Source: Protonemura montana (taxonomy: Eukaryota > Arthropoda > Insecta > Plecoptera > Nemouridae). Taken from it: DNA of 64,000 bases. Made by a program: the position numbers and the translations under genes. The stretch lies in contig CANOQG010000007.1 in NCBI GenBank assembly GCA_947568835.1, positions 4,836,001 to 4,900,000 of the forward strand. The letters are read 5' to 3'. Shown here one piece after another: positions 51,001 through 61,734 of this stretch (its first letter is position 1; every line of letters starts with the position of its first letter). The notes under the pieces are model-generated. The model was not told where the DNA came from and searched no databases. It saw only the letters and a list, made by a program, of their open reading frames with translations.

Positions 51001-54000
51001 TCCTGCCCCATGTCCTGCCCCATATCCTGCCCCATGTCCTGCCCCATGTCCTGCCCCATGTCCTGTCCCATGTCCTGCCCAATGTCCTGCCCCATGTCCT
51101 GCTCCATGTCCTGCCCCATGTCCTGCCCCATGTCCTGCCCTATGTCCTGCCCCATGTCCTGCCCCATGTCCTGCCCCATGTCCTGCCCTATGTCCTGCCC
51201 CATGTCCTGCCCCATGTCCTGCCCTATGTCCTGTCCCATGTCCTGTCCTATGTCATGTCCCATGTCCTGCTCCATGTCCTGCCCCATGTCCTGCCCCATG
51301 TCCTGCCCTATGTCCTGCCCCATGTCCTGCCCCATGTCCTTCCCCATGTCCTGCTCCATGTCCTGCCCCATGTCCCATGTCCTGCCCCATGTCCTGCCCC
51401 ATGTCCTGTCCCATGTCCTGCCCCATGTCCTGCCCCATGTCCTGCCCCATGTCCTGCCCCATGTCCTGCCCCATGTCCTGCCCAATTCCTGTCCCATGTC
51501 CTGCCCCATGTCCTGCCCCATGTCCTGCCCCATGTCCTGCCCCAAGTCCTGCCTCATGTCCTGCCCCATGTCCTGACCCATGTCCTGCCCCATGTCCTGC
51601 CCCATGTCCTGCCGTATGTCCTGCCCCATGTCCTGCCCCATGTCCTGCCCTATGTCCTGTCCCATGTCCTGTCCCATGTCATGTCCCATGTCCTGCTCCA
51701 TGTCCTGCCCCATGTCCTGCCCCATGTCCCATGTCCTGCCTCATGTCCTGCCCCATGTCCTGCCCCATGTCCTGCCCCATGTCCTGCCCCATGTCCTGCC
51801 CCATGTCCTGCCCCATGTCCTGTCCCATGTCCTGCCCCATGTTTTGCCCCATGTCCTGCCCCATGTCCTGCCCTATGTCCTGTCCCATGTCCTGCCCCAT
51901 GTCCTGCCCCATGTCCTGTCCCATGTCCTGCCTCATGTCCTACCCCATGTCCTGCCCTATGTCCTGCCCCATGTCCTGCCCCATGTCCTGCCCCATGTCC
52001 TGCCCCATGTCCTGCCCCATGTCCTGTCCCATGTCATGTCCCATGTCCTGCTCCATGTCCTGCCCCATGTCCTGCCCCATGTCCTGCCCTATGTCCTGCC
52101 CCATGTCCTGCCCCATGTCCTGCCCCATGTCCTGCCCTTTGTCCTGTCCCATTTCCTGCCCCATAACCTGCCCCATGTCCTGCCCTATGTCCTGCCCCAT
52201 GTCCTGCCCCATGTCTTGCCCCATGTCCCATGTCCTGCCCCATGTCCTGCCCCATGTCCTGCCCCATGTCCTTCCCTATGTCCTGTCCCATGTCCTGCCC
52301 CATGTCCTGCCCCATGTCCTGCTCCATGTCCTCCCCCTGTCCTGCCCCATGTCCCATGTCCTGCCCCATGTCCTGCCCCATGTCCTGCCCCATGTCCTGC
52401 CCTATGTCTTGTCCCATGTCCTGCCCCATGTCCTGCCCCATGTCCTGCCCTATGTCCTGCCCCATGTCTTGCCCCATGTCCCATGTCCTGCCCCATGTCC
52501 TGCCCCATGTCCTGCCCCATGTCCTGCCCTATGTCCTGCCCCATGTCCTGCCCCTTGTCCTGCCCCATGTCCTGCTCCATGTCCTGCCCCATGTCCCATG
52601 TCCTGCCCCATTTCCTGCCCCATGTCCTGCCCCATGTCCTGCCCCATGTCCTGCCACATGTCCTGCCCCATGTCCTGCCCCATGTCCTGTCCCATGTCCT
52701 GCCCCATGTCCTGCCCCATGTCCTGCCCCTAGTCCTGCCCTATGTCCTGTCCCATGTCCTGCCCCATGTCCTGCCCCATGTCCTGTCCCATGTCCTGCCT
52801 CATGTCCTGCCCCATGTCCTGCCCTATGTCCTGCCCGATGTCCTGCCCCATGTCCTGCCCCATGTCCTGCCCTATGTCCTGCCCCATGTCCTGCCCTATG
52901 TCCTGTCCCATGTCCTGCTCCATGTCCTGCCCCATGTCCTGCCCCATGTCCCATGTCCTGTCCCATGTCCTGTTCCATGTCCCATGTCCTGCCCCATGTC
53001 CTGCCCCTTGTCCTGTCCCATTTCCTGCCCCATGTCCTACCCCATGTCCTGCCCCATGTCCTGCCCCATGTCCTGCCCCATGTCCTGCCTCATGTCCTGC
53101 CCCATGTCTTGCCCCATGTCCCATGTCCTGCCCCATGTCCTGCCCCATGTCCTGCCCCATGTCCTGCCCTATGTCCTGTCTTATGTCCTGCCCCATGTAA
53201 TGCCCCATGTCCTGCTCCATGTCCTCCCCCTGTCCTGCCCTATGTCTTATGTCCTGCCCCATGTCCTGCCTCATGGCCTGCCCCATGTCCTGCCCTATGT
53301 CCTGTCCCATGTCCTGCCCCATTTCCTGCCCCATATCCTGCTCCATGTCCTGCCCCATGTCCTGCCCCATGTCCCGCTCCATGTCCTCCCCCTGTCCTGC
53401 CTCATGTCCCATGTCCTGCCCCATGTCCTGCCCCATGTCCTGCCCCATGTCCTGTCCCATGTCCTGTCCCATGTCCTGCCCCATGTTTTGCCCCATGTCC
53501 TGTCCAATGTCCTGCCTCATGTCCTGCCCCATGTCCTGCCCCATGTCCTGCCCCATGCCCTGCCCCATGTCCTGTCCCATGTCCTGCCCCATGTCATGCC
53601 CCATGTCCTGCCCCATGTCCTGCCCCATGTCCCATGTCCTGCCCCATGTCCTGCCCTTTGTCCTGTCCCATTTCCTGCCCCATGTCCTGCCCCATGTCCT
53701 GCCCCATGTCCTGCCCCATGTCCTGCCCCATGTCCTTCCCTATGTCCTGTCCCATGTCCTGCCCCATGTCCTGCCCATGTCCTGCTCCATGTCCTCCCCC
53801 TGTCCTGCCCCATGTCCCATGTCCTGCCCCATGTCCTGCCCCATGTCCTGTCCCATGTCCTGCTCCATGTCCTGCCCCATGTCTTGCCCCATGTCCCATG
53901 TCCTGCCTCATGTCCTGCCCCATGTCCTGCCCCATGTCCTGCCCCATGTCCTGCCCCATGTCCTGCCCCATGTCCTGCCCTATGTCCTGCCCCATGTCCT

Positions 54001-57000
54001 GCCCCATGTCCTGCCCTATGTCCTGTCCCATGTCCTGTCCCATGTCATGTCCCATGTCCTGCTCCATGTCCTGCCCCATGTCCTGCCCCATGTCCTGCCC
54101 TATGTCCTGCCCCATGTCCTGCCCCATGTCCTGCTCCATGTCCTGCCCCATGTCCTGCCCCATGTCCCATGTCATGCCCCAGGTCCTGCCCCATGTCCTG
54201 CCCCATGTCCTGCCCCATGTCCTGCCCCATGTCCTGCCCTATGTCCTGTCCCATGTCCTGCCCCTTGTCCTGCCCCATGTCCTGCTACATGTCCTGCCCC
54301 ATGTCCCATGTCCTGCCCCATTTCCTGCCCCATGTCCTGCCCCATGTCCTGCCCCATGTCCTGCCACATGTCCTGCCCCATGTCCTGCCCCATGTCCTGT
54401 CCCATGTCCTGCCCCATGTCCTGCCCCATGTCCTGCCCCTAGTCCTGCCCTATGTCCTGTCCCATGTCCTGCCCCATGTCCTGCCCCATGTCCTGTCCCA
54501 TGTCCTGCCTCATGTTTTGCCCCATGTCCTGCCCTATGTCCTGCCCCATGTCCTGCCCCATGTCCTGTCCCATGTCCTGCCCCATGTCCTGACCCATGTC
54601 CTGCCCCATGTCCTGCCCTATGTCCTGTCCCATGTCCTGCCCCATGTCCTGCCCCATGTCCTGCCCTATGTCCTGCCCCATGTCTTGCCCCCTGTCCCAT
54701 GTCCTGCCCCATGTCCTGCCCCATGTCCTGCCCCATGTCCTGCCCTATGTCCTGCCCCATGTCCTGCCCCATTTTCTGCTCCATGTCCCGCCCCATGTCC
54801 TGCCCCATGTCCCATGTCATGCCCCATGTCCTGCCCCATGTCCTGCCACATGTCCTGTCCCATGTCCTGCTCCATGTCCTGCCCCATGTCTTACCTCATG
54901 TCCCATGTCCTGCCTCATGTCCTGCCCCATGTCCTGCCCCATATCCTGCCCCATGTCCTGCCCCATGTCCTGCCCCATGTCCTTCCCCATGTCCTGCTCC
55001 ATGTCCTGCCCCATGTCTCATGTCCTGCCCCATGTCCTGCCCCATGTCCTGTCCCATGTCCTGCCCCATGTCCTGCCCCATGTCCTGCCCCATGTCCTGC
55101 CCCATGTCCTGCCCCATGTCCTGCCCCATGTCCTGTCCCATGTCCTGCCCCATGTCCTGCCCCATGTCCTGCCCCAAGTCCTGCCTCATGTCCTGCCCCA
55201 TGTCCTGACCCATGTCCTGCCCCATGTCCTGCCCCATGTCCTGTCTCATGTCATGTCCCATGTCCTGCTCCATGTCCTGCCCCATGTCCTGCCCCATGTC
55301 CCATGTCCTGCCTCATGTCCTGCCCCATGTCCTGCCCCATGTCCTGCCCCATGTCCTGCCCCATGTCCTGCCCCATGTCCTGCCCCATGTCCTGTCCCAT
55401 GTCCTGCCCCATGTTTTGCCCCATGTCCTGCCCCATGTCCTGCCCTATGTCCTGTCCCATGTCCTGCCTCATGTCCTACCCCATGTCCTGCCCTATGTCC
55501 TGCCCCATGTCCTGCCCCATGTCCTGCCCCATGTCCTGCCCCATGTCCTGCCCCATGTCCTGTCCCATGTCATGTCCCATGTCCTGCTCCATGTCCTGCC
55601 CCATGTCCTGCCCCATGTCCTGCCCTATGTCCTGCCCCATGTCCTGCCCCATGTCCTGCCCCATGTCCTGCCCCATGTCCTGCCCCATGTCCTGTCCCAT
55701 GTCATGTCCCATGTCCTGCTCCATGTCCTGCCCCATGTCCTGCCCCATGTCCTGCCCCAAGTCCTGCCTCATGTCCTGCCCCATGTCCTGACCCATGTCC
55801 TGCCCCATGTCCTGCCCCATGTCCTGTCTCATGTCATGTCCCATGTCCTGCTCCATGTCCTGCCCCATGTCCTGCCCCATGTCCCATGTCCTGCCTCATG
55901 TCCTGCCCCATGTCCTGCCCCATGTCCTGCCCCATGTCCTGCCCCATGTCCTGCCCCATGTCCTGCCCCATGTCCTGTCCCATGTCCTGCCCCATGTTTT
56001 GCCCCATGTCCTGCCCCATGTCCTGCCCTATGTCCTGTCCCATGTCCTGCCTCATGTCCTACCCCATGTCCTGCCCTATGTCCTGCCCCATGTCCTGCCC
56101 CATGTCCTGCCCCATGTCCTGCCCCATGTCCTGCCCCATGTCCTGTCCCATGTCATGTCCCATGTCCTGCTCCATGTCCTGCCGCATGTCCTGCCCCATG
56201 TCCTGCCCTATGTCCTGCCCCATGTTCCCTCCCATGTCCTGCCCCATGTCCTGCCCTTTGTCCTGTCCCATTTCCTGCCCCATGTCCTGCCCCATGTCCT
56301 GCCCTATGTCCTGCCCCATGTCCTGCCCTATGTCTTGCCCCATGTCCCATGTCCTGCCCCATGTCCTGCCCCATGTCCTGCCCCATGTCCTGCCCCATGT
56401 CCTGCCCCATGTCCTGTCCCATGTCATGTCCCATGTCCTGCTCCATGTCCTGCCCCATGTCCTGCCCCATGTCCTGCCCTATGTCCTGCCCCATGTTCCC
56501 TCCCATGTCCTGCCCCATGTCCTGCCCTTTGTCCTGTCCCATGTCTTGCCCCATGTCCTGCCCCATGTCCTGCTCCATGTCCTCCCCCTGTCCTGCCCCA
56601 TGTCCCATGTCCTGCCCCATGTCCTGCCCCATGTCCGGCCCCATGTCCTGCCCCATGTCCCATGTCCTGCCTCATGTCCTGCCCCATGTCCTGCCCCATG
56701 TCCTGCCCTATGTCTTGTCCCATGTCCTGCCCCATGTCCTGCCCCATGTCCTGTCCCATGTCCTGCTCCATGTCCTGCCCCATGTCTTGCCCCATGTCCC
56801 ATGTCCTGCCTCATGTCCTGCCCCATGTCCTGCCCCATGTCCTGCCCCATGTCCTGCCCCATGTCCTGCCCCATGTCCTGCCCTATGTCCTGCCCCATGT
56901 CCTGCCCCATGTCCTGCCCTATGTCCTGTCCCATGTCCTGTCCCATGTCATGTCCCATGTCCTGCTCCATGTCCTGCCCCGTGTCCTGCCCCATGTCCTG

Positions 57001-57116
57001 CCCTATGTCCTGCCCCATGTCCTGCCCCATGTCCTGCTCCATGTCCTGCCCCATGTCCTGCCCCATGTCCCATGTCATGCCCCAGGTCCTGCCCCATGTC
57101 CTGCCCCATGTCCTGC
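46939..57116. repeat. 10.2-kb segment, copy 2 of the 14,818-bp offset pair
   Basis: Repeats 32,121-42,298. Private differences include CTAATG at 47,302 and TTATG at 47,314 near the start, CCCGCC near 48,854 and CTGCCGCATG near 56,181. Homology resumes past 57,116 at an offset of 14,324 (57,117 with 42,793) and runs to about 57,360. Upstream of 46,939 the order matches 27,695-29,138 at an offset of 17,800. The difference between the two offsets, 2,982, equals the tandem period at 29,139-35,110, so one copy of that pair is missing here. Confidence 0.9.
48387..53850. repeat. 5.4-kb segment, copy 1 of the 8.1/7.9-kb offset pair
   Basis: Matches 56,530-61,734. The offset is 8,143 bp from 48,387 to 50,938, then 7,896 bp after a 247-bp gap in the partner, then 7,884 bp after one further 12-bp unit is missing there (between 51,480 and 51,545). 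Landmarks CTAG 49,200, 50,557 and 52,730 pair with 57,343, 58,700 and 60,614. The match ends where CTGTCC at 53,851 faces CTGCCC at 61,735. Confidence 0.85.
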
Positions 57117-60100
57117 CCCATGTCCTGCCCCATGTCCTGCCCTATGTCCTGTCCCATGTCCTGCCCCTTGTCCTGCCCCATGTCCTGCTACATGTCCTGC
57201 CCCATGTCCCATGTCCTGCCCCATTTCCTGCCCCATGTCCTGCCCCATGTCCTGCCCAATGTCCTGCCACATGTCCTGCCCCATGTCCTGCCCCATGTCC
57301 TGTCCCATGTCCTGCCCCATGTCCTGCCCCATGTCCTGCCCCTAGTCCTGCCCTATGTCCTGTCCTATGTCCTGCCCCATGTCCTGCCCCATGTCCTGTC
57401 CCATGTCCTGCCTCATGTCCTGCCCCATGTCCTGCCCTATGTCCTGCCCCATGTCCTGCCCCATGTCCTGTCCCATGTCCTGCCCCATGTCCTGCCCCAT
57501 GTCCTGCCCCATGTCCTGCCCTATGTCCTGTCCCATGTCCTGCCCTTTGTCCTGCCCCATGTCCTGCCCTATGTCCTGCCCCATGTCCTGCCCCATGTCC
57601 TTCCCCATGTCCTGCTCCATGTCCTGCCCCATGTCCCATGTCCTGCCCCATGTCCTGCCCCATGTCCTGTCCCATGTCCTGCCCCATGTCCTGCCCCATG
57701 TCCTGCCCCATGTCCTGCCCCATGTCCTGCCCCATGTCCTGCCCCATGTCCTGCCCCATGTCCCATGTCCTGCCTCATGTCCTGCCCCATGTCCTGCCCC
57801 ATGTCCTGCCCCATGTCCTGCCCCATTTCCTGCCCCATGTCCTGCCCCATGTCCTGTCCCATGTCCTGCCCCATGTCCTGCCCCATGTCCTGCCCCATGT
57901 CCTGCCCTATGTCTTGTCCCATGTCCTGCCCCATGTCCTGCCCCATGTCCTGCCCTATGTCCTGCCCCATGTCTTGCCCCATGTCCCATGTCCTGCCCCA
58001 TGTCCTGCCCCATGTCCTGCCCCATGTCCTGCTCCATGTCCTGCCCCAAGTCCTGCCCCATGTCCCATGTCATGCCCCTTGTCCTGCCCCATGTCCTGCC
58101 CCATGTCCTGTCCCATGTCCTGCTCCATGTCCTGCCCCATGTCTTGCCCCATGTCCCATGTCCTGCCTCATGTCCTGCCCCATGTCCTGCCCCATGTCCT
58201 GCCCCATGTCCTGCCCCATGTCCTGCCCCATCTCCTGCCCTATGTCCTGCCCCATGTCCTGCCCCATGTCCTGCCCTATGTCCTGTCCCATGTCCTGTCC
58301 CATGTCATGTCCCATGTCCTGCTCCATGTCCTGCCCCATGTCCTGCCCCATGTCCTGCCCTATGTCCTGCCCCATGTCCTGCCCCATGTCCTGCTCCATG
58401 TCCTGCCCCATGTCCTGCCCCATGTCCCATGTCATGCCCCAGGTCCTGCCCCATGTCCTGCCCCATGTCCTGCCCCATGTCCTGCCCCATGTCCTGCCCT
58501 ATGTCCTGTCCCATGTCCTGCCCCTTGTCCTGCCCCATGTCCTGCTACATGTCCTGCCCCATGTCCCATGTCCTGCCCCATTTCCTGCCCCATGTCCTGC
58601 CCCATGTCCTGCCCCATGTCCTGCCACATGTCCTGCCCCATGTCCTGCCCCATGTCCTGTCCCATGTCCTGCCCCATGTCCTGCCCCATGTCCTGCCCCT
58701 AGTCCTGCCCTATGTCCTGTCCCATGTCCTGCCCCATTTCCTGCCCCATGTCCTGTCCCATGTCCTGCCTCATGTCCTGCCCCATGTCCTGCCCTATGTC
58801 CTGCCCCATGTCCTGCCCCATGTCCTGTCCCATGTCCTGCCCCATGTCCTGCCCCATGTCCTGCCCCATGTCCTGCCCCATGTCCTGCCCTATGTCCTGC
58901 CCCATGTCTTGCCCCATGTCCCATGTCCTGCCCCATGTCCTGCCCCATGTCCTGCCCCATGTCCTGCCCTATGTCCTGCCCCATGTCCTGCCCCATTTTC
59001 TGCTCCATGTCCCGCCCCATGTCCTGCCCCATGTCCCATGTCATGCCCCATGTCCTGCCCCATGTCCTGCCCCATGTCCTGCCCTATGTCCTGCCCCATG
59101 TCCTGCCCCATGTCCTGCCCTATGTCCTGTCCCATGTCCTGTCCTATGTCATGTCCCATGTCCTGCTCCATGTCCTGCCCCATGTCCTGCCCCATGTCCT
59201 GCCCTATGTCCTGCCCCATGTCCTGCCCCATGTCCTTCCCCATGTCCTGCTCCATGTCCTGCCCCATGTCCCATGTCCTGCCCCATGTCCTGCCCCATGT
59301 CCTGTCCCATGTCCTGCCCCATGTCCTGCCCCATGTCCTGCCCCATGTCCTGCCCCATGTCCTGCCCCATGTCCTGCCCAATTCCTGTCCCATGTCCTGC
59401 CCCATGTCCTGCCCCATGTCCTGCCCCAAGTCCTGCCTCATGTCCTGCCCCATGTCCTGACCCATGTCCTGCCCCATGTCCTGCCCCATGTCCTGCCGTA
59501 TGTCCTGCCCCATGTCCTGCCCCATGTCCTGCCCTATGTCCTGTCCCATGTCCTGTCCCATGTCATGTCCCATGTCCTGCTCCATGTCCTGCCCCATGTC
59601 CTGCCCCATGTCCCATGTCCTGCCTCATGTCCTGCCCCATGTCCTGCCCCATGTCCTGCCCCATGTCCTGCCCCATGTCCTGCCCCATGTCCTGCCCCAT
59701 GTCCTGTCCCATGTCCTGCCCCATGTTTTGCCCCATGTCCTGCCCCATGTCCTGCCCTATGTCCTGTCCCATGTCCTGCCCCATGTCCTGCCCAATGTCC
59801 TGTCCCATGTCCTGCCTCATGTCCTACCCCATGTCCTGCCCTATGTCCTGCCCCATGTCCTGCCCCATGTCCTGCCCCATGTCCTGCCCCATGTCCTGCC
59901 CCATGTCCTGTCCCATGTCATGTCCCATGTCCTGCTCCATGTCCTGCCCCATGTCCTGCCCCATGTCCTGCCCTATGTCCTGCCCCATGTCCTGCCCCAT
60001 GTCCTGCCCCATGTCCTGCCCTTTGTCCTGTCCCATTTCCTGCCCCATAACCTGCCCCATGTCCTGCCCTATGTCCTGCCCCATGTCCTGCCCCATGTCT

Positions 60101-61734
60101 TGCCCCATGTCCCATGTCCTGCCCCATGTCCTGCCCCATGTCCTGCCCCATGTCCTTCCCTATGTCCTGTCCCATGTCCTGCCCCATGTCCTGCCCCATG
60201 TCCTGCTCCATGTCCTCCCCCTGTCCTGCCCCATGTCCCATGTCCTGCCCCATGTCCTGCCCCATGTCCTGCCCCATGTCCTGCCCTATGTCTTGTCCCA
60301 TGTCCTGCCCCATGTCCTGCCCCATGTCCTGCCCTACGTCCTGCCCCATGTCTTGCCCCATGTCCCATGTCCTGCCCCATGTCCTGCCCCATGTCCTGCC
60401 CCATGTCCTGCCCTATGTCCTGCCCCATGTCCTGCCCCTTGTCCTGCCCCATGTCCTGCTCCATGTCCTGCCCCATGTCCCATGTCCTGCCCCATTTCCT
60501 GCCCCATGTCCTGCCCCATGTCCTGCCCCATGTCCTGCCACATGTCCTGCCCCATGTCCTGCCCCATGTCCTGTCCCATGTCCTGCCCCATGTCCTGCCC
60601 CATGTCCTGCCCCTAGTCCTGCCCTATGTCCTGTCCCATGTCCTGCCCCATGTCCTGCCCCATGTCCTGTCCCATGTCCTGCCTCATGTCCTGCCCCATG
60701 TCCTGCCCTATGTCCTGCCCGATGTCCTGCCCCATGTCCTGCCCCATGTCCTGCCCTATGTCCTGCCCCATGTCCTGCCCTATGTCCTGTCCCATGTCCT
60801 GCTCCATGTCCTGCCCCATGTCCTGCCCCATGTCCCATGTCCTGTCCCATGTCCTGTTCCATGTCCCATGTCCTGCCCCATGTCCTGCCCCTTGTCCTGT
60901 CCCATTTCCTGCCCCATGTCCTACCCCATGTCCTGCCCCATGTCCTGCCCCATGTCCTGCCCCATGTCCTGCCTCATGTCCTGCCCCATGTCTTGCCCCA
61001 TGTCCCATGTCCTGCCCCATGTCCTGCCCCATGTCCTGCCCCATGTCCTGCCCTATGTCCTGTCTTATGTCCTGCCCCATGTAATGCCCCATGTCCTGCT
61101 CCATGTCCTCCCCCTGTCCTGCCCTATGTCTTATGTCCTGCCCCATGTCCTGCCTCATGGCCTGCCCCATGTCCTGCCCTATGTCCTGTCCCATGTCCTG
61201 CCCCATTTCCTGCCCCATATCCTGCTCCATGTCCTGCCCCATGTCCTGCCCCATGTCCCGCTCCATGTCCTCCCCCTGTCCTGCCTCATGTCCCATGTCC
61301 TGCCCCATGTCCTGCCCCATGTCCTGCCCCATGTCCTGTCCCATGTCCTGTCCCATGTCCTGCCCCATGTTTTGCCCCATGTCCTGTCCAATGTCCTGCC
61401 TCATGTCCTGCCCCATGTCCTGCCCCATGTCCTGCCCCATGCCCTGCCCCATGTCCTGTCCCATGTCCTGCCCCATGTCATGCCCCATGTCCTGCCCCAT
61501 GTCCTGCCCCATGTCCCATGTCCTGCCCCATGTCCTGCCCTTTGTCCTGTCCCATTTCCTGCCCCATGTCCTGCCCCATGTCCTGCCCCATGTCCTGCCC
61601 CATGTCCTGCCCCATGTCCTTCCCTATGTCCTGTCCCATGTCCTGCCCCATGTCCTGCCCATGTCCTGCTCCATGTCCTCCCCCTGTCCTGCCCCATGTC
61701 CCATGTCCTGCCCCATGTCCTGCCCCATGTCCTG
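56530..61734. repeat. 5.2-kb segment, copy 2 of the 8.1/7.9-kb offset pair
   Basis: Third representative of the 35-39 kb type segment. Compared with 48,387-53,850 it lacks bases equivalent to 50,939-51,185 (joint at about 59,081) and one 12-bp unit near 59,400. Private substitutions include CTTGTCC near 58,079 (CATGTCC in the partner), CAAGTCC near 58,047, CCAATGTCC near 57,258 and CCTACGTCC near 60,334. It therefore has more private changes than the copies inside 12-35 kb. Confidence 0.83.

Larger units (their letters stand above)
5346..56504. other. TTCCCTCCC landmark units
   Basis: A unit reading CATGTTCCCTCC in place of CATGTCCTGCCC, followed two units later by CCCTTTGTCC. The TTCCCTCCC string starts at 5,346, 9,582, 14,984, 20,666, 24,732, 30,414, 33,396, 41,407, 41,678, 48,214, 56,225 and 56,496. 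The spacings 4,236, 9,748, 2,982 and 14,818 independently confirm the higher-order periods. Spacings of 271 bp at 41,407/41,678 and 56,225/56,496 reveal a small local duplication shared by that pair only. Confidence 0.85.
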
